Both the position numbers and the translations under genes were made by a program. Shown here in pieces: positions 9,816-18,175 of a stretch of 34,418 nucleotides of DNA. Positions within the stretch are counted from its first letter, which is position 1. The number at the start of each line of letters is the position of its first letter. The notes under the pieces were generated by a model. The model was not told the origin of the DNA, did not search any database, and saw only the letters and a list, made by a program, of their open reading frames with translations. The DNA comes from Thermohalobaculum sp039817245 (GTDB taxonomy: Bacteria > Pseudomonadota > Alphaproteobacteria > Rhodobacterales > Rhodobacteraceae), in the NCBI GenBank assembly GCA_039817245.1, contig JBCBWF010000009.1, forward strand, positions 1 to 34,418. Reading direction: 5' to 3'.

Positions 9816-10909
9816 GCGCGGCGGACACACGCGGCGCGCCGCTCCTCGAAGTCTCGGGGCTCACCAAGCATTTCCCGATCCGCCGCGGGCTGATCCTGGC
9901 GCGCACGACGGGGCATGTGCGGGCGGTGGACGGGATCTCCTTCACGCTGATGCGCGGGGAGACGCTGGCGCTGGTGGGCGAGAGCGGGTGCGGCAAGTCG
10001 ACCACGGGGCGGCTCGCGATCCGGCTGCTCGATGCCACCTCCGGCACCGTTCGGTTTGCGGGCCAGGACATCACCGGATACGGCCCGCAGCTCATGCGCC
10101 CGCTGCGGCGGCGGATGCAGATCGTGTTCCAGGACCCCTACGCCTCGCTGAACCCGCGCCTGACCGTCGGGCAAAGCCTGGCGGAGCCGCTCACGCTGCA
10201 CGGGCTCGCGGAGGGCAAGGCGCTGGAGGCGCGGACCCGCGAGCTCCTGGAGGTGGTCGGGCTGCGTGGTTACCACGCCGCGCGTTATCCGCACGAGTTC
10301 TCCGGCGGCCAGCGCCAGCGCATCGGGGTGGCGCGGGCGATCTCGACCAATCCGGATCTGGTGGTCTGCGACGAGCCAGTCTCGGCGCTCGATGTGTCGA
10401 TCCAGGCGCAGGTTGTGAACCTGTTGCAGGACCTGCAGGGCGCCTATGGGCTGGCCTATCTCTTCATCGCGCACGACCTGGCGGTGGTGAAGCATATCGC
10501 GGACCGGATTGCCGTGATGTATCTCGGCCGGCTGGTCGAGGTGGCAGAGAAGGGCGTGCTCTACGACGATCCGCGCCATCCCTACACACAGGCGCTGCTC
10601 TCGGCGGTGCCGCGGCCGGAGCCCGGCAAGCGCAAGCGCGCGGTGCTGTCGGGCGATGTGCCGAGCCCCGCCGCGCCGCCGCCGGGCTGCCCCTTCCATC
10701 CGCGCTGCGCGGTGGCGGAGGCGCGCTGTGCGGTTGAAGTGCCAGCACTGCGGATGGTCGCAGGGCGCGAGGTGGCCTGCCATCTGGCCGAGATCACCGG
10801 CGGGGCGGCGAACGCCGTGACCGAGGCGCCGCGGGCCGACAGCGCAGCAAGGCTGCGGCGCGCGCAACGACTGGCGGTGCTGGGGCATGCTGCAGGGGTA
10901 AGCCGCTAG
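9812..10909 (+). CDS. Dipeptide ABC transporter ATPase, DppF-like
   Basis: Predicted 365 aa. The ATG at 9812 overlaps the preceding TGA (ATGA), which fixes the start. Walker A GESGCGKSTTG, Q-loop QIVFQDPYASLNPR, signature FSGGQRQRIGVARA, Walker B LVVCDEPVSALD and H-loop FIAHDLAVV are all present. The DppF-type tail, HPYTQALLSAVP with GCPFHPRCAVAEARC, carries the matching cysteine-rich segment. It is the last gene of the plus-strand operon; a small hairpin follows at once. The tail beyond about residue 325 is alanine- and arginine-rich and not conserved as far as I can judge. Confidence 0.94.
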
Positions 10910-10912
10910 AAC

Positions 10913-10928
10913 AGCCTCGGATGAGGCT
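10913..10928. terminator. Short hairpin after the first ABC operon
   Basis: AGCCTC at 10913-10918 and GAGGCT at 10923-10928 form a perfect 6-bp stem with loop GGAT, four bases after the DppF-like gene ends. No T run follows, so it is a weak terminator candidate. Confidence 0.4.
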
Positions 10929-10950
10929 ATCGCGAAGCGGCGGGCAAGAG

Positions 10951-11097
10951 CGGCCGCTCCCACCCGCGTCATGCTTGTCACCATTCGGTGGATGAACGTT
11001 GAAGAGTACGGTCTCCTGAGCGAACCGGCCGATCTTGCAAAATGTTCATATTATGTTCCGATTCCTGAGCCTATAGTGACGTGGGTGGGAGCGGCCG
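10951..11097. repeat. MITE-like element: 21-bp inverted repeats around a 105-bp core
   Basis: Bases 10951-10971 and the reverse complement of 11077-11097 agree at 20 of 21 positions (starting CGGCCGCTCCCACCC). The repeats face each other across a core that is clearly AT-richer than its surroundings and holds no gene; it includes a tandem-like ATGTTC pair near 11042-11058. The left arm also lies in a 12-base palindrome (GAGCGGCCGCTC, 10948-10959). The element fills the gap between two convergent operons. I see no certain target-site duplication. It may be a non-autonomous mobile element, an IS remnant, or a long-stem structure acting on both transcripts. Confidence 0.55.
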
Positions 11098-11140
11098 TAG
11101 CGATCTGGCCGCTGCATGCCAAGGCCGGGCAAGGGGACCC

Positions 11141-12331
11141 TCAGGAGGTGGAAGAAGCCTGTCCACCGTCGCTCCAACCGCGGTGGCGGACGAGCCAGTT
11201 GTGGCCGATCTTCGCGAAGAAGACGCAGAGCAGGATGCGCACCACATGGTGCGCGGAGACGAAGACCACGCTGATCTGCAGCGAGAGGGCGACGAGGGAC
11301 ATCTCGGTGACTCCGCCGGGGGCAAAGGCGAGGACGACGGCCTCCGCCGTCTCGCGCACGATGCCGTGGAGCGCGCCCCCGATGGCGAGCGCGAGGAGGA
11401 TGGCGGCGCCGACGCTCAGCGCCGCCATGCCGAGGCCGCGCATCGCCGGCCCGCGCGCCATCCCCACGAAGCGTACCCCGAGGCCAAGGCCGACGACGAA
11501 CTGGGTGAGCGCGATGAGGAAGGCGGGCGGCATGGCTTCGGTGATACCGGCCAGATGGAGCGCGCCGCTCGCAAGAATGGGCCCGGTGATGACGGCCGCC
11601 GGAAGGCCGAGCCGGCGCCCGCCGAGAAAGCCGATGGCGCCGGCGGCGGTCAGCAGGATCGCATCGACGAACCCCATCGCCGTCTCCGGTCCGCCGAGCT
11701 CGATGCCGGCTGCACTGCCGACCGCATGGCCCTCGTAGAGCATGATCCCGAGCGGCACGAACAGGATGCAGATGATGAGGCGGGAGAACTGCAGGAGTGT
11801 CAGGACCTTCGGGTCGCCGCCCGCCTGCTCGCCCATCGCCACCGCCTCGATCAGCCCGCCGGGCATGGCGGCGAAGTAGGCGGTATTGCGATCGTACCCG
11901 CCGATGCGCCGGTAGAGCACATAACCGAGCGCATGGGAGGCGGGGATGTAGAGCGCAAGGCCGAGGAGGGTGATCCACCAGCGCCCCGCCTCCTCGATCA
12001 GCTCGGGCGTAAAGGCGCCGCCGATCGCCACGCCGACGATGGGCACAAGCGCAAAGCGGAGCGAGACCGGAAAGCTCGGCGGCGCACCGGCAATGCGCAG
12101 CCCCCCGATCGCGGCGGCGGCGACGGCGATGACGGCCCCGGAGAGCCAGGGAAGCGGGAGGCCAATGGCATGGGCAAGCCCCGCGCCGACAAGACCGAGC
12201 AGCACAGTGCCGGCGAGGGCGCCGACAACGAGCTCGGAACCCGCGAACCGGATGCGGCGGTGCCAGAAACCGGGCGCGCCCCTGCCCGGCTCCGGATCCA
12301 GCCGCGGGCCGGGGCCGCCGGGCGTGCTCAT
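11141..12331 (-). CDS. AbrB-family (duplicated AbrB domain) membrane protein
   Basis: Predicted 396 aa. The ATG at 12331 overlaps the stop of the upstream ATPase gene (ATGA), placing it last in the minus-strand ABC operon. Ten or more hydrophobic segments run through residues about 30-370. Two similar halves can be seen, each with a motif of the type PWLSGAVIA and LPAAVITGPILASGAL, and the middle carries YFAAMPGGLIEAVAMGEQAGGD, characteristic of the membrane AbrB family (often annotated as ammonia monooxygenase or AbrB regulator, both misleading names). The function of this family is not established; a transport role is likely. Its position suggests export or uptake of a product linked to the imported substrate. 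Confidence 0.83.
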   Translation of the reverse strand: MSTPGGPGPRLDPEPGRGAPGFWHRRIRFAGSELVVGALAGTVLLGLVGAGLAHAIGLPLPWLSGAVIAVAAAAIGGLRIAGAPPSFPVSLRFALVPIVGVAIGGAFTPELIEEAGRWWITLLGLALYIPASHALGYVLYRRIGGYDRNTAYFAAMPGGLIEAVAMGEQAGGDPKVLTLLQFSRLIICILFVPLGIMLYEGHAVGSAAGIELGGPETAMGFVDAILLTAAGAIGFLGGRRLGLPAAVITGPILASGALHLAGITEAMPPAFLIALTQFVVGLGLGVRFVGMARGPAMRGLGMAALSVGAAILLALAIGGALHGIVRETAEAVVLAFAPGGVTEMSLVALSLQISVVFVSAHHVVRILLCVFFAKIGHNWLVRHRGWSDGGQASSTS

Positions 12332-13362
12332 GCGTCGTTCAGATGGCAGGCGGCACGGCGGCCAGGGGCGATGGCACGGAACTCGGGGCGCGTCGCGGAG
12401 CAGCGCTCGGTGGCGTGCGGGCAGCGGGGGTGGAAATGGCAGCCGCTCGGCGGATCGAGCGGCGAGGGGATCTCGCCCTTCACCGGTTCGAACTGACGCC
12501 GGCGCTGGTCGAGGCGGGGCACCTCGGCCAGGAGCGCCTGGGTATAGGGGTGGTTGGGCGCGGCGAAGAGCGCCTCGGCCGGGCCCTGCTCCACGATGCG
12601 GCCGAGATACATGATCGCCACCCGGTCCGCGATATGCTCGACCACCGAGAGATCGTGGCTGATGAAGAGATAAGTCAGGTCGAAATCGTTGCGCAGATCC
12701 ATGAAGAGGTTGAGCACCTGCGCCTGGATGGAGACGTCGAGCGCGGCGATGGCCTCGTCGCAGACCAGGAAGCGCGGCTTCACGGCGAGCGCGCGGGCGA
12801 TGCCGATGCGCTGGCGCTGGCCGCCGGAGAACTGGTGCGGGTAGCGGCGCTTGAGGGCCGGATCGAGGCCGACGCGGGTGAGGATCTCGTCCACATACGC
12901 CCCGGTGCCGCGGGCGGAGACGAGGCCGTGGACGCGCGGGGCCTCGCCCACGATCTCCTCCACGCGCTTTCGCGGGTTGAGCGAGGCGAAGGGGTCCTGG
13001 AAGATCATCTGCACCGCGAGCGTGGCGGCGCGGCGGTCGGCCCCCGGGAGGGTGGCGATGTCCTGGCCCTCGAAGAGCAGGCGGCCCTCGGTGGGCGGCA
13101 TGACGCCGGCGATCATGCGGCCAAGGGTGGACTTGCCGCAGCCGGACTCGCCGACGAGCCCCAGCACCTCGCCGGGCTGGATGGCGAGGTCGACGCCGTC
13201 GACGGCATGCACGGTCTCCTCCGCCGGGCCGACGCCGAGGCGGTGGGCGATGCGCCCGGCGGTGTCGTGGCGCTTGACGAAGCGCTTGGTGATGCCGCGG
13301 ACCTCCATCAGCGGCGTGCCCTCCGCGGCGGGGCGCTCGAGCGTGTCTGCGGTTTCGCTCAT
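12328..13362 (-). CDS. Dipeptide ABC transporter ATPase, DppF/OppF-like
   Basis: Predicted 344 aa. The ATG ending at 13362 overlaps the preceding gene's stop (ATGA). Walker A GESGCGKSTLGR, Q-loop QMIFQDPFASLNPRKR, signature FSGGQRQRIGIARAL, Walker B FLVCDEAIAALD and H-loop FISHDLSVV are seen. Walker B reads DEAIAALD where most homologues have DEPVSALD; the catalytic Glu and the D-loop are kept. The C-terminal part shows HPYTQALLAEVPRL and the cysteine segment GCHFHPRCPHATERC. Partner of the following ATPase gene in the second importer. Confidence 0.93.
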   Translation of the reverse strand: MSETADTLERPAAEGTPLMEVRGITKRFVKRHDTAGRIAHRLGVGPAEETVHAVDGVDLAIQPGEVLGLVGESGCGKSTLGRMIAGVMPPTEGRLLFEGQDIATLPGADRRAATLAVQMIFQDPFASLNPRKRVEEIVGEAPRVHGLVSARGTGAYVDEILTRVGLDPALKRRYPHQFSGGQRQRIGIARALAVKPRFLVCDEAIAALDVSIQAQVLNLFMDLRNDFDLTYLFISHDLSVVEHIADRVAIMYLGRIVEQGPAEALFAAPNHPYTQALLAEVPRLDQRRRQFEPVKGEIPSPLDPPSGCHFHPRCPHATERCSATRPEFRAIAPGRRAACHLNDA

Positions 13363-14363
13363 TCGGCACCGGCTCCGGCGAGCGCGGGCGCATCATGCGG
13401 GTGCTGGCAGCGAGCGAGGTGATCCGGCTCGTCAGCGCGGGGCGCACGCGGCTCGGGCGCAATAGTACAGGCGGCATCGGCGCGCGGGCAGCGCGCACGG
13501 AAGGCGCAGCCGGGCGGGAGCGCGAGGAGATCCGGCGTCATGCCGGGGATCTGGGTGAGCTTCTCGCCGCGCCGGTTGGCAGAGGGCACCGAGCCGAGGA
13601 GGCCGACGGTGTAGGGGTGGAGCGGCGTGTCGATCACCTGGTCGATGGTGCCCTGCTCGACGATCCGGCCGGCATACATCACGGCGATGCGGTCCGCGAG
13701 GCCGGCGACGACGGCGAGGTCGTGGGTGATCCAGATCATCGCCGTGCCGCTCTCGCGGCAGAGGGTCTGCGCCTCATGGATGATCTGGGCCTGGATGGTG
13801 ACGTCGAGCGCGGTGGTGGGCTCGTCGGCGACGATAAGGTCCGGCGCATTGAGGAAGGCGATGGCGATGGCAACGCGCTGGCGCATGCCGCCGGAGAGTT
13901 GATGGGGATAGGCGCGCAGGCGCTCGTCCGGCGAGGGGATGCCGGTGCGGGCCAGCGCCTCGCGGGCACGCTGGCGGGCGGCATCGCGGGAGACGGAGGC
14001 GTGGGCCCGGACCGCCTCGATCATCTGGGTATCGACGCGCAGGACCGGGTTCAGCGTCATCATCGGGTCCTGGAAGATCATGGCGATGCGGTTGCCGCGG
14101 AGGGCGCGCAGGCGCTCCGGGGCCGCGCCGACCAGTTCCTCGCCGCGGAAGCGGATGGAGCCGCCGGCGATGCGTCCGGGCGGGTCCACGAGGCCGAGGA
14201 TGGAGAAGCCGGTGACGGATTTGCCGGACCCGGATTCGCCGACAAGCCCCATGATCTCCCCGGCGCCCACGGAGAAGCTGACCCCGTCCACCGCGCGGGC
14301 GAGGCCGGCGCGCATGGCGAAATGGGTCTGCAGCGCCTCGACCGCGAGAACGGGCTCGCTCAT
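13359..14363 (-). CDS. Dipeptide ABC transporter ATPase, DppD/OppD-like
   Basis: Predicted 334 aa. The ATG ending at 14363 overlaps the stop of the DppC-like gene (ATGA). Walker A GESGSGKSVTGFS, Q-loop MIFQDPMMTLNPVL, signature LSGGMRQRVAIAIAF, Walker B LIVADEPTTALD and H-loop WITHDLAVV are intact. The tail has HPYTVGLLGSVP and GCAFRARCPRADAAC, the Dpp-type cysteine segment. It energises the second importer with the DppF-like subunit. Confidence 0.93.
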   Translation of the reverse strand: MSEPVLAVEALQTHFAMRAGLARAVDGVSFSVGAGEIMGLVGESGSGKSVTGFSILGLVDPPGRIAGGSIRFRGEELVGAAPERLRALRGNRIAMIFQDPMMTLNPVLRVDTQMIEAVRAHASVSRDAARQRAREALARTGIPSPDERLRAYPHQLSGGMRQRVAIAIAFLNAPDLIVADEPTTALDVTIQAQIIHEAQTLCRESGTAMIWITHDLAVVAGLADRIAVMYAGRIVEQGTIDQVIDTPLHPYTVGLLGSVPSANRRGEKLTQIPGMTPDLLALPPGCAFRARCPRADAACTIAPEPRAPRADEPDHLARCQHPHDAPALAGAGAE

Positions 14364-15292
14364 CGCTTGTTCCTCGGGTTCAGCACGTCGCGCAAGCGGT
14401 CGCCGACGAGGTTGATGGTGACGATGGTGATAAGCAGCGCGAGACCCGGGAAGATGGAGATCCAGTAGCGCCCCGACAGCATGTACTCGAAGCCGTTGGA
14501 GATGAGAACGCCGAGTGAGGGCTCGGTCTGCGGCAGGCCGACGCCGAGGAAGGAGAGGGTGGCCTCGAGCGAGATGGCGCTGGCTGTCTGCACCGTGCCG
14601 ACCACGATGAGGGGCGCGAGGCAATTCGGCAGGATGTGGCGGAAGAGGATGCGCCCGTGCGAGAGGCCGAGGCAGGTGGCGGCCTCCACATACTCCTTTC
14701 TGCGCTCCGAGAGGGCCGAGCCGCGGACGGTGCGCGCGTAATAGGCCCATTGGGCGACCACGAGGGCGAGGACGATCTTGTCGATCCCCTGCCCGAGCGC
14801 GGCGACAAGCATGAGCGCCACGAGGACCGCCGGGAAGGAGAGCTGCAGATCGACGATGCGCATGATCACCGTCTCGACCCGCCCGCCCGCATAGGCGGCG
14901 ACGAGGCCGATCGCCATGCCGATCACCAGCGCGATGAAGCCGGACATGACTCCGACGGCGAGCGAGATGCGCAGCCCGTAGAGGATGCCCGAGAAGAGGT
15001 CGCGCCCTGCCCCGTCCGAGCCCAGCCACATGGTGAAGCCATCGAAGGCCTCCGAGCCCGGGGGCAGCTTCGAATCGAAGATCGACACCTGCGCGAGGTC
15101 ATAGGGGTCCTGCGGTGCGATCAGGGGCGCGGCGAGCGCGAGGGTGATGATCGCGACCAGCAGCGCGAAGGCGCCGACGGCGATCCGGCTTTCGGCAAAC
15201 TCCGAGACGAAGCGGCCGAAGGGGGTGACGGCCTCGGCGCGCGCCGCTTTCGGCTCGGCGGCGATCGCGGCGGGTGCAGCTTGCTCGGTCAT
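14360..15292 (-). CDS. Dipeptide/oligopeptide-type ABC permease, DppC-like
   Basis: Predicted 310 aa. The ATG ending at 15292 lies one base after the corrected stop of the frameshifted DppB-like gene. An alanine-rich cytoplasmic N-terminus (about 35 residues) precedes the first helix. The periplasmic motif WLGSDGAGRDLFSGILYG and the EAA loop EAATCLGLSHGRILFRHILP are present, followed by LSFLGVGLPQTEPSLGVL. The C-terminal LVGDRLRDVLNPR is complete. It needs a DppB partner; the one encoded next to it has a disrupted reading frame. Confidence 0.93.
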   Translation of the reverse strand: MTEQAAPAAIAAEPKAARAEAVTPFGRFVSEFAESRIAVGAFALLVAIITLALAAPLIAPQDPYDLAQVSIFDSKLPPGSEAFDGFTMWLGSDGAGRDLFSGILYGLRISLAVGVMSGFIALVIGMAIGLVAAYAGGRVETVIMRIVDLQLSFPAVLVALMLVAALGQGIDKIVLALVVAQWAYYARTVRGSALSERRKEYVEAATCLGLSHGRILFRHILPNCLAPLIVVGTVQTASAISLEATLSFLGVGLPQTEPSLGVLISNGFEYMLSGRYWISIFPGLALLITIVTINLVGDRLRDVLNPRNKR

Positions 15293-15293
15293 C

Positions 15294-16269
15294 TCAGGCT
15301 CCCTGGTCGCGCAGGCGCACGCGCGGGTCGAGGAGGGAATAGACGATGTCGACGATCAGGTTGATGAGCACGAAGACCAGCACGATCATCATGAGGTAGG
15401 CGACGATCAGCGGGCGGTCGAGCGTGAGGATGGCGTCGATCAGGAGCTTGCCCATGCCGGGCCAGGCGAAGATACTCGGTCACCACCGAGAAGGCGATGA
15501 GCGAGCCGAATTCGAGCCCGAGCACGGTAACGACCGGGATCAGGATGTTCTTCATGAGGTGCACGCCGACGACGCGGCGCTCGGAGAGGCCCTTGGCGCG
15601 GGCGAACTTGATGTAGTCCTGGCTCACTGCCTCGCGCACGCCGGCGCGGGTGAGCCGGATCACGAGGCTGATCTTGAGGAGTGCGAGGTTGAGCGCGGGC
15701 ATCGCGAGATGGCTGAGCCCGTCAAGCGTGAAGGCCGAGGAGGTGATGCCGAAGACGGTGGCCAGATCGCCCCGCCCCGTGGAGGGCAGGAGGCCGAGTT
15801 CGACGGCGAAGACGATGATCATCACGAGCCCGACCCAGAAGGTGGGCAGCGAGAAGCCGAGGATCGAGCCGGCCATGATGATGTTGGAGAGCCGGGTGTC
15901 GGGGCGGAGACCGGCATAGAGGCCGAGCGGGATGCCGAGCACCACGGCGAGCAACAGCGCGGTGATCGCCAGCTCCATGGTCGCGGGCATGCGCTCGAGA
16001 ATGAGCGTGATCGCAGGCGAGCCGAACACGTAGCTGTTGCCGAGATCGCCGCGGATCGCCCCCTGCAGGAAGAGCCCGTACTGCTCCCAGATCGGCCGGT
16101 CGAGGCCGAACTGGCGGATCACCCGCTCGATCTCCTCCTGCGGCGCGTCCGGGGAGACGAACATATGGACCGGATCGCCCACCGCGTTCACGCCGACGAA
16201 GACGATGACCGACATCGCGAAGACGACGAACACGGCCTGCAGCAGGCGGCGAATAATGAAGACGGCCAT
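15294..16269 (-). pseudogene. DppB-like ABC permease with a frameshift near its 3' end
   Basis: The ATG ends at 16269 (AGGGG upstream). Residues 1 to about 265 are a normal DppB-like permease, with the start LLQAVFVVFAMSVIVFVG, the EAA loop FARAKGLSERRVVGVHLMKN, and LIAFSVVTE. Then the frame breaks. After the Glu codon a single base (15474) stands where one codon is expected, and two bases appear to be missing. As written, the frame runs on into an arginine-rich nonsense tail ending at 15289. Shifting frame at 15474 restores IFAWPGMGKLLIDAIL, the last helix and LLDPRVRLRDQGA, with a stop at 15294-15296, one base before the DppC-like start. The first importer's homologue has TETIFSWPG at this site. 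Either a recent mutation or a sequencing error. The conserved downstream frame shows that any loss is recent. Confidence 0.85.
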
Positions 16270-16309
16270 TTGCGGCCCCTATCCCGGCCAGCCCCGCGAG
16301 GGGCGGAGT

Positions 16310-16334
16310 GCGGGCGGGATCGCGCCCCGCCCGC
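16310..16334 (-). promoter_or_regulatory. Strong GC hairpin between binding-protein and permease genes
   Basis: A perfect 9-bp stem, GCGGGCGGG at 16310-16318 with CCCGCCCGC at 16326-16334 and a 7-base loop, begins seven bases after the binding-protein stop codon on the minus strand. No T run follows. Such hairpins between a binding-protein gene and its permease genes often protect the upstream mRNA or cause partial termination, giving more binding protein than transporter. That role is inferred here. Confidence 0.6.
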
Positions 16335-16340
16335 TGAGGC

Positions 16341-17957
16341 TCAGCTGCCGCTGGCGTACTGCATCAGCGTGTATTCGTCGGTGCGCGCCTTGTAGGTGAT
16401 GCCCTTGCGCGCGGCCCAGGCGTTCACCTGGTAGTGGATCGGGATGATCGCGTAGTTCTCCCCGATGGCCTTCTCGGTGGCGAGCGCGAGGAGCGACTGG
16501 CGCTCGGCATCGTCCACGGTGCGCAGGGCCTGATCGATCAGCTTGTCGATCTCAGGGTCCGAATGGCGGCCGCGGTTGGACGAGCCCATGCCCTTGTCCT
16601 TGTCATGCGTCGCGATGAGCGAACGCAGCGGCGAGGAGGCCTCGCCCGAACCCGCACCCCAGCCGACGAGCACAAGGCTGAACTCCGGCAGCCCGCCCTC
16701 GGCGCCCGCGGAGGCGCGCTTGAAGTAGACCGAGCGCGGCATCGTCTCGACCGCCGTCTCGATGCCGACGCGCGTGAACATCTGGGCGATGGCTTCGGCG
16801 ATCTTGGCGTCGTTGATGTAGCGGTCGTTGGGTCCGTGGATGGTGAGCTTGAAGCCGTCCGGCACGCCCGCCTCCGCGAGAAGGGACTTGGCAAGATCCG
16901 GGTCGTAGGCATCCGGCTCCAGGTTCGGCGAGACGCCGAAGAAGCCCTCGGGCAGGAGCTGGCCGGCCTCGATCGACTGGCCCTCCATCACGCGGTCCTT
17001 GATGAGCGTGCGGCTGATGGCATGGCTCATCGCCTTGCGCACGCGCACATCGAGGAGCGGGCTCTTGATCGCGCTGCCGTCCTTGGCGGTCACGAAGGGG
17101 CTGTCCTCGCGGAATTGGTCCACATGGAGGTAGATCACGCGGTTGGAGACGCCTTCGGAGACCTGGAAGTCCTCGTTCGCCTTGACCTGGGCGAGATCGG
17201 TGGTGGGCACATCGTTGATCATGTCCACATCGCCGGCCAGGAGCGCCGCGACGCGCGCGGGGCCGGACTTGATGGGCTTGAAGGTGACGCCCGCGAAGTA
17301 CGGCTTCTCGCCCCAGTAATCGTCGTTGCGATCCATCAAGATGCGGTCGCCCGGCTCGTAGTCCACGAACTTCCAGGGGCCGGTGCCATGGGCGGCCTTG
17401 CCGCTGTTGTAGTCCTCGGTGGAGCCGGTGCAGCCGGTCTCGTTGGAGATGATCGCGATGGTCGAGACGTCGTTGGCCATCAGCGGATAGGGCGCGGTCG
17501 TTTTGATGTGCACGGTGAAGTCGTCGACCTTCTCGACCGTCTTGCCCTTCGTGTAGGTGCCGAAGCTGGAGGGCGAGTTGGGCACATCGGGTGCCCGCTC
17601 GAAGGTGCAGACCACGTCATCGGCGTCGAAGGCGCTGCCGTCGTGGAAGGTGACGCCCTCGCGCAGCTTGAACTCCCAGGTCAGGTCGTCGATCGCCTCC
17701 CAGGAGACGGCGAGGCCCGGAATGAGGCCCTGCTTCTCGTCCTGGTTGATCAGCCCGTCGAAAATATGCCGGGCAATCTGGTTGTTGGGCGTGAGGTTGT
17801 GGAAATGCGGGTCCATCGAGGTGACCTCGGAGGAGAGGCCGACGGTGATGGTCTCGTCCGAGGTTTGCGCCGCGGCCGGCAGCGCCACCGAGGCCATCAG
17901 GACGGCGGCGACACTCGCGCGGATCGCGGCGCCGGGGCGCGCGCTGGCATGGATCAT
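16341..17957 (-). CDS. Periplasmic peptide-type substrate-binding protein (SBP_bac_5 family)
   Basis: Predicted 538 aa. The ATG ending at 17957 has AGGGAGA a few bases upstream. Residues 1-30 are a signal peptide with cleavage after AAA; no lipobox. Family 5 motifs: VTSMDPHFHNLTPNNQIARHIFDGL, then IPGLAVSWEAIDDLTWEFKLR, GVTFHDGSAFDADDVVCTFER, and AAHGTGPWKFVDYEPGDR. First gene of the second importer operon and divergent from an ArgE-type deacetylase gene, so the ligand could be an N-acylated amino acid or small peptide; this is a context argument only. It differs clearly from the binding protein at 7236-8813, so the two operons are not a recent tandem copy. Confidence 0.92.
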   Translation of the reverse strand: MIHASARPGAAIRASVAAVLMASVALPAAAQTSDETITVGLSSEVTSMDPHFHNLTPNNQIARHIFDGLINQDEKQGLIPGLAVSWEAIDDLTWEFKLREGVTFHDGSAFDADDVVCTFERAPDVPNSPSSFGTYTKGKTVEKVDDFTVHIKTTAPYPLMANDVSTIAIISNETGCTGSTEDYNSGKAAHGTGPWKFVDYEPGDRILMDRNDDYWGEKPYFAGVTFKPIKSGPARVAALLAGDVDMINDVPTTDLAQVKANEDFQVSEGVSNRVIYLHVDQFREDSPFVTAKDGSAIKSPLLDVRVRKAMSHAISRTLIKDRVMEGQSIEAGQLLPEGFFGVSPNLEPDAYDPDLAKSLLAEAGVPDGFKLTIHGPNDRYINDAKIAEAIAQMFTRVGIETAVETMPRSVYFKRASAGAEGGLPEFSLVLVGWGAGSGEASSPLRSLIATHDKDKGMGSSNRGRHSDPEIDKLIDQALRTVDDAERQSLLALATEKAIGENYAIIPIHYQVNAWAARKGITYKARTDEYTLMQYASGS

Positions 17958-18175
17958 GGTAGTCTCCCTGTCATCGTGGCGGTGTCCGCACCGCTCGTGG
18001 GATCGAGACTATCACCGAAATCCGGCAGGCCAATGGGCCGCGGCCGCTTTTCCGGCGCGGGGTGGCGGGCGTCGGCGGGCCAGCCGGCCATCGCAATTCC
18101 GGCGGCGCGCGTCATACTCTGGCCGGAGGGCGGCTGCGCGCCCTGCCCGATCGCTGCAACCGGAGTGCTCCGCAT

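Noticed and set aside
10948..10959. The 12-base palindrome GAGCGGCCGCTC as an operator
   Set aside because: It is partly within the inverted-repeat arm and is more simply explained as part of that element.
15289..15474. The arginine- and proline-rich C-terminal tail of the DppB-like frame as a real extension
   Set aside because: The other frame restores the conserved end of the permease, so the tail is a frameshift product.
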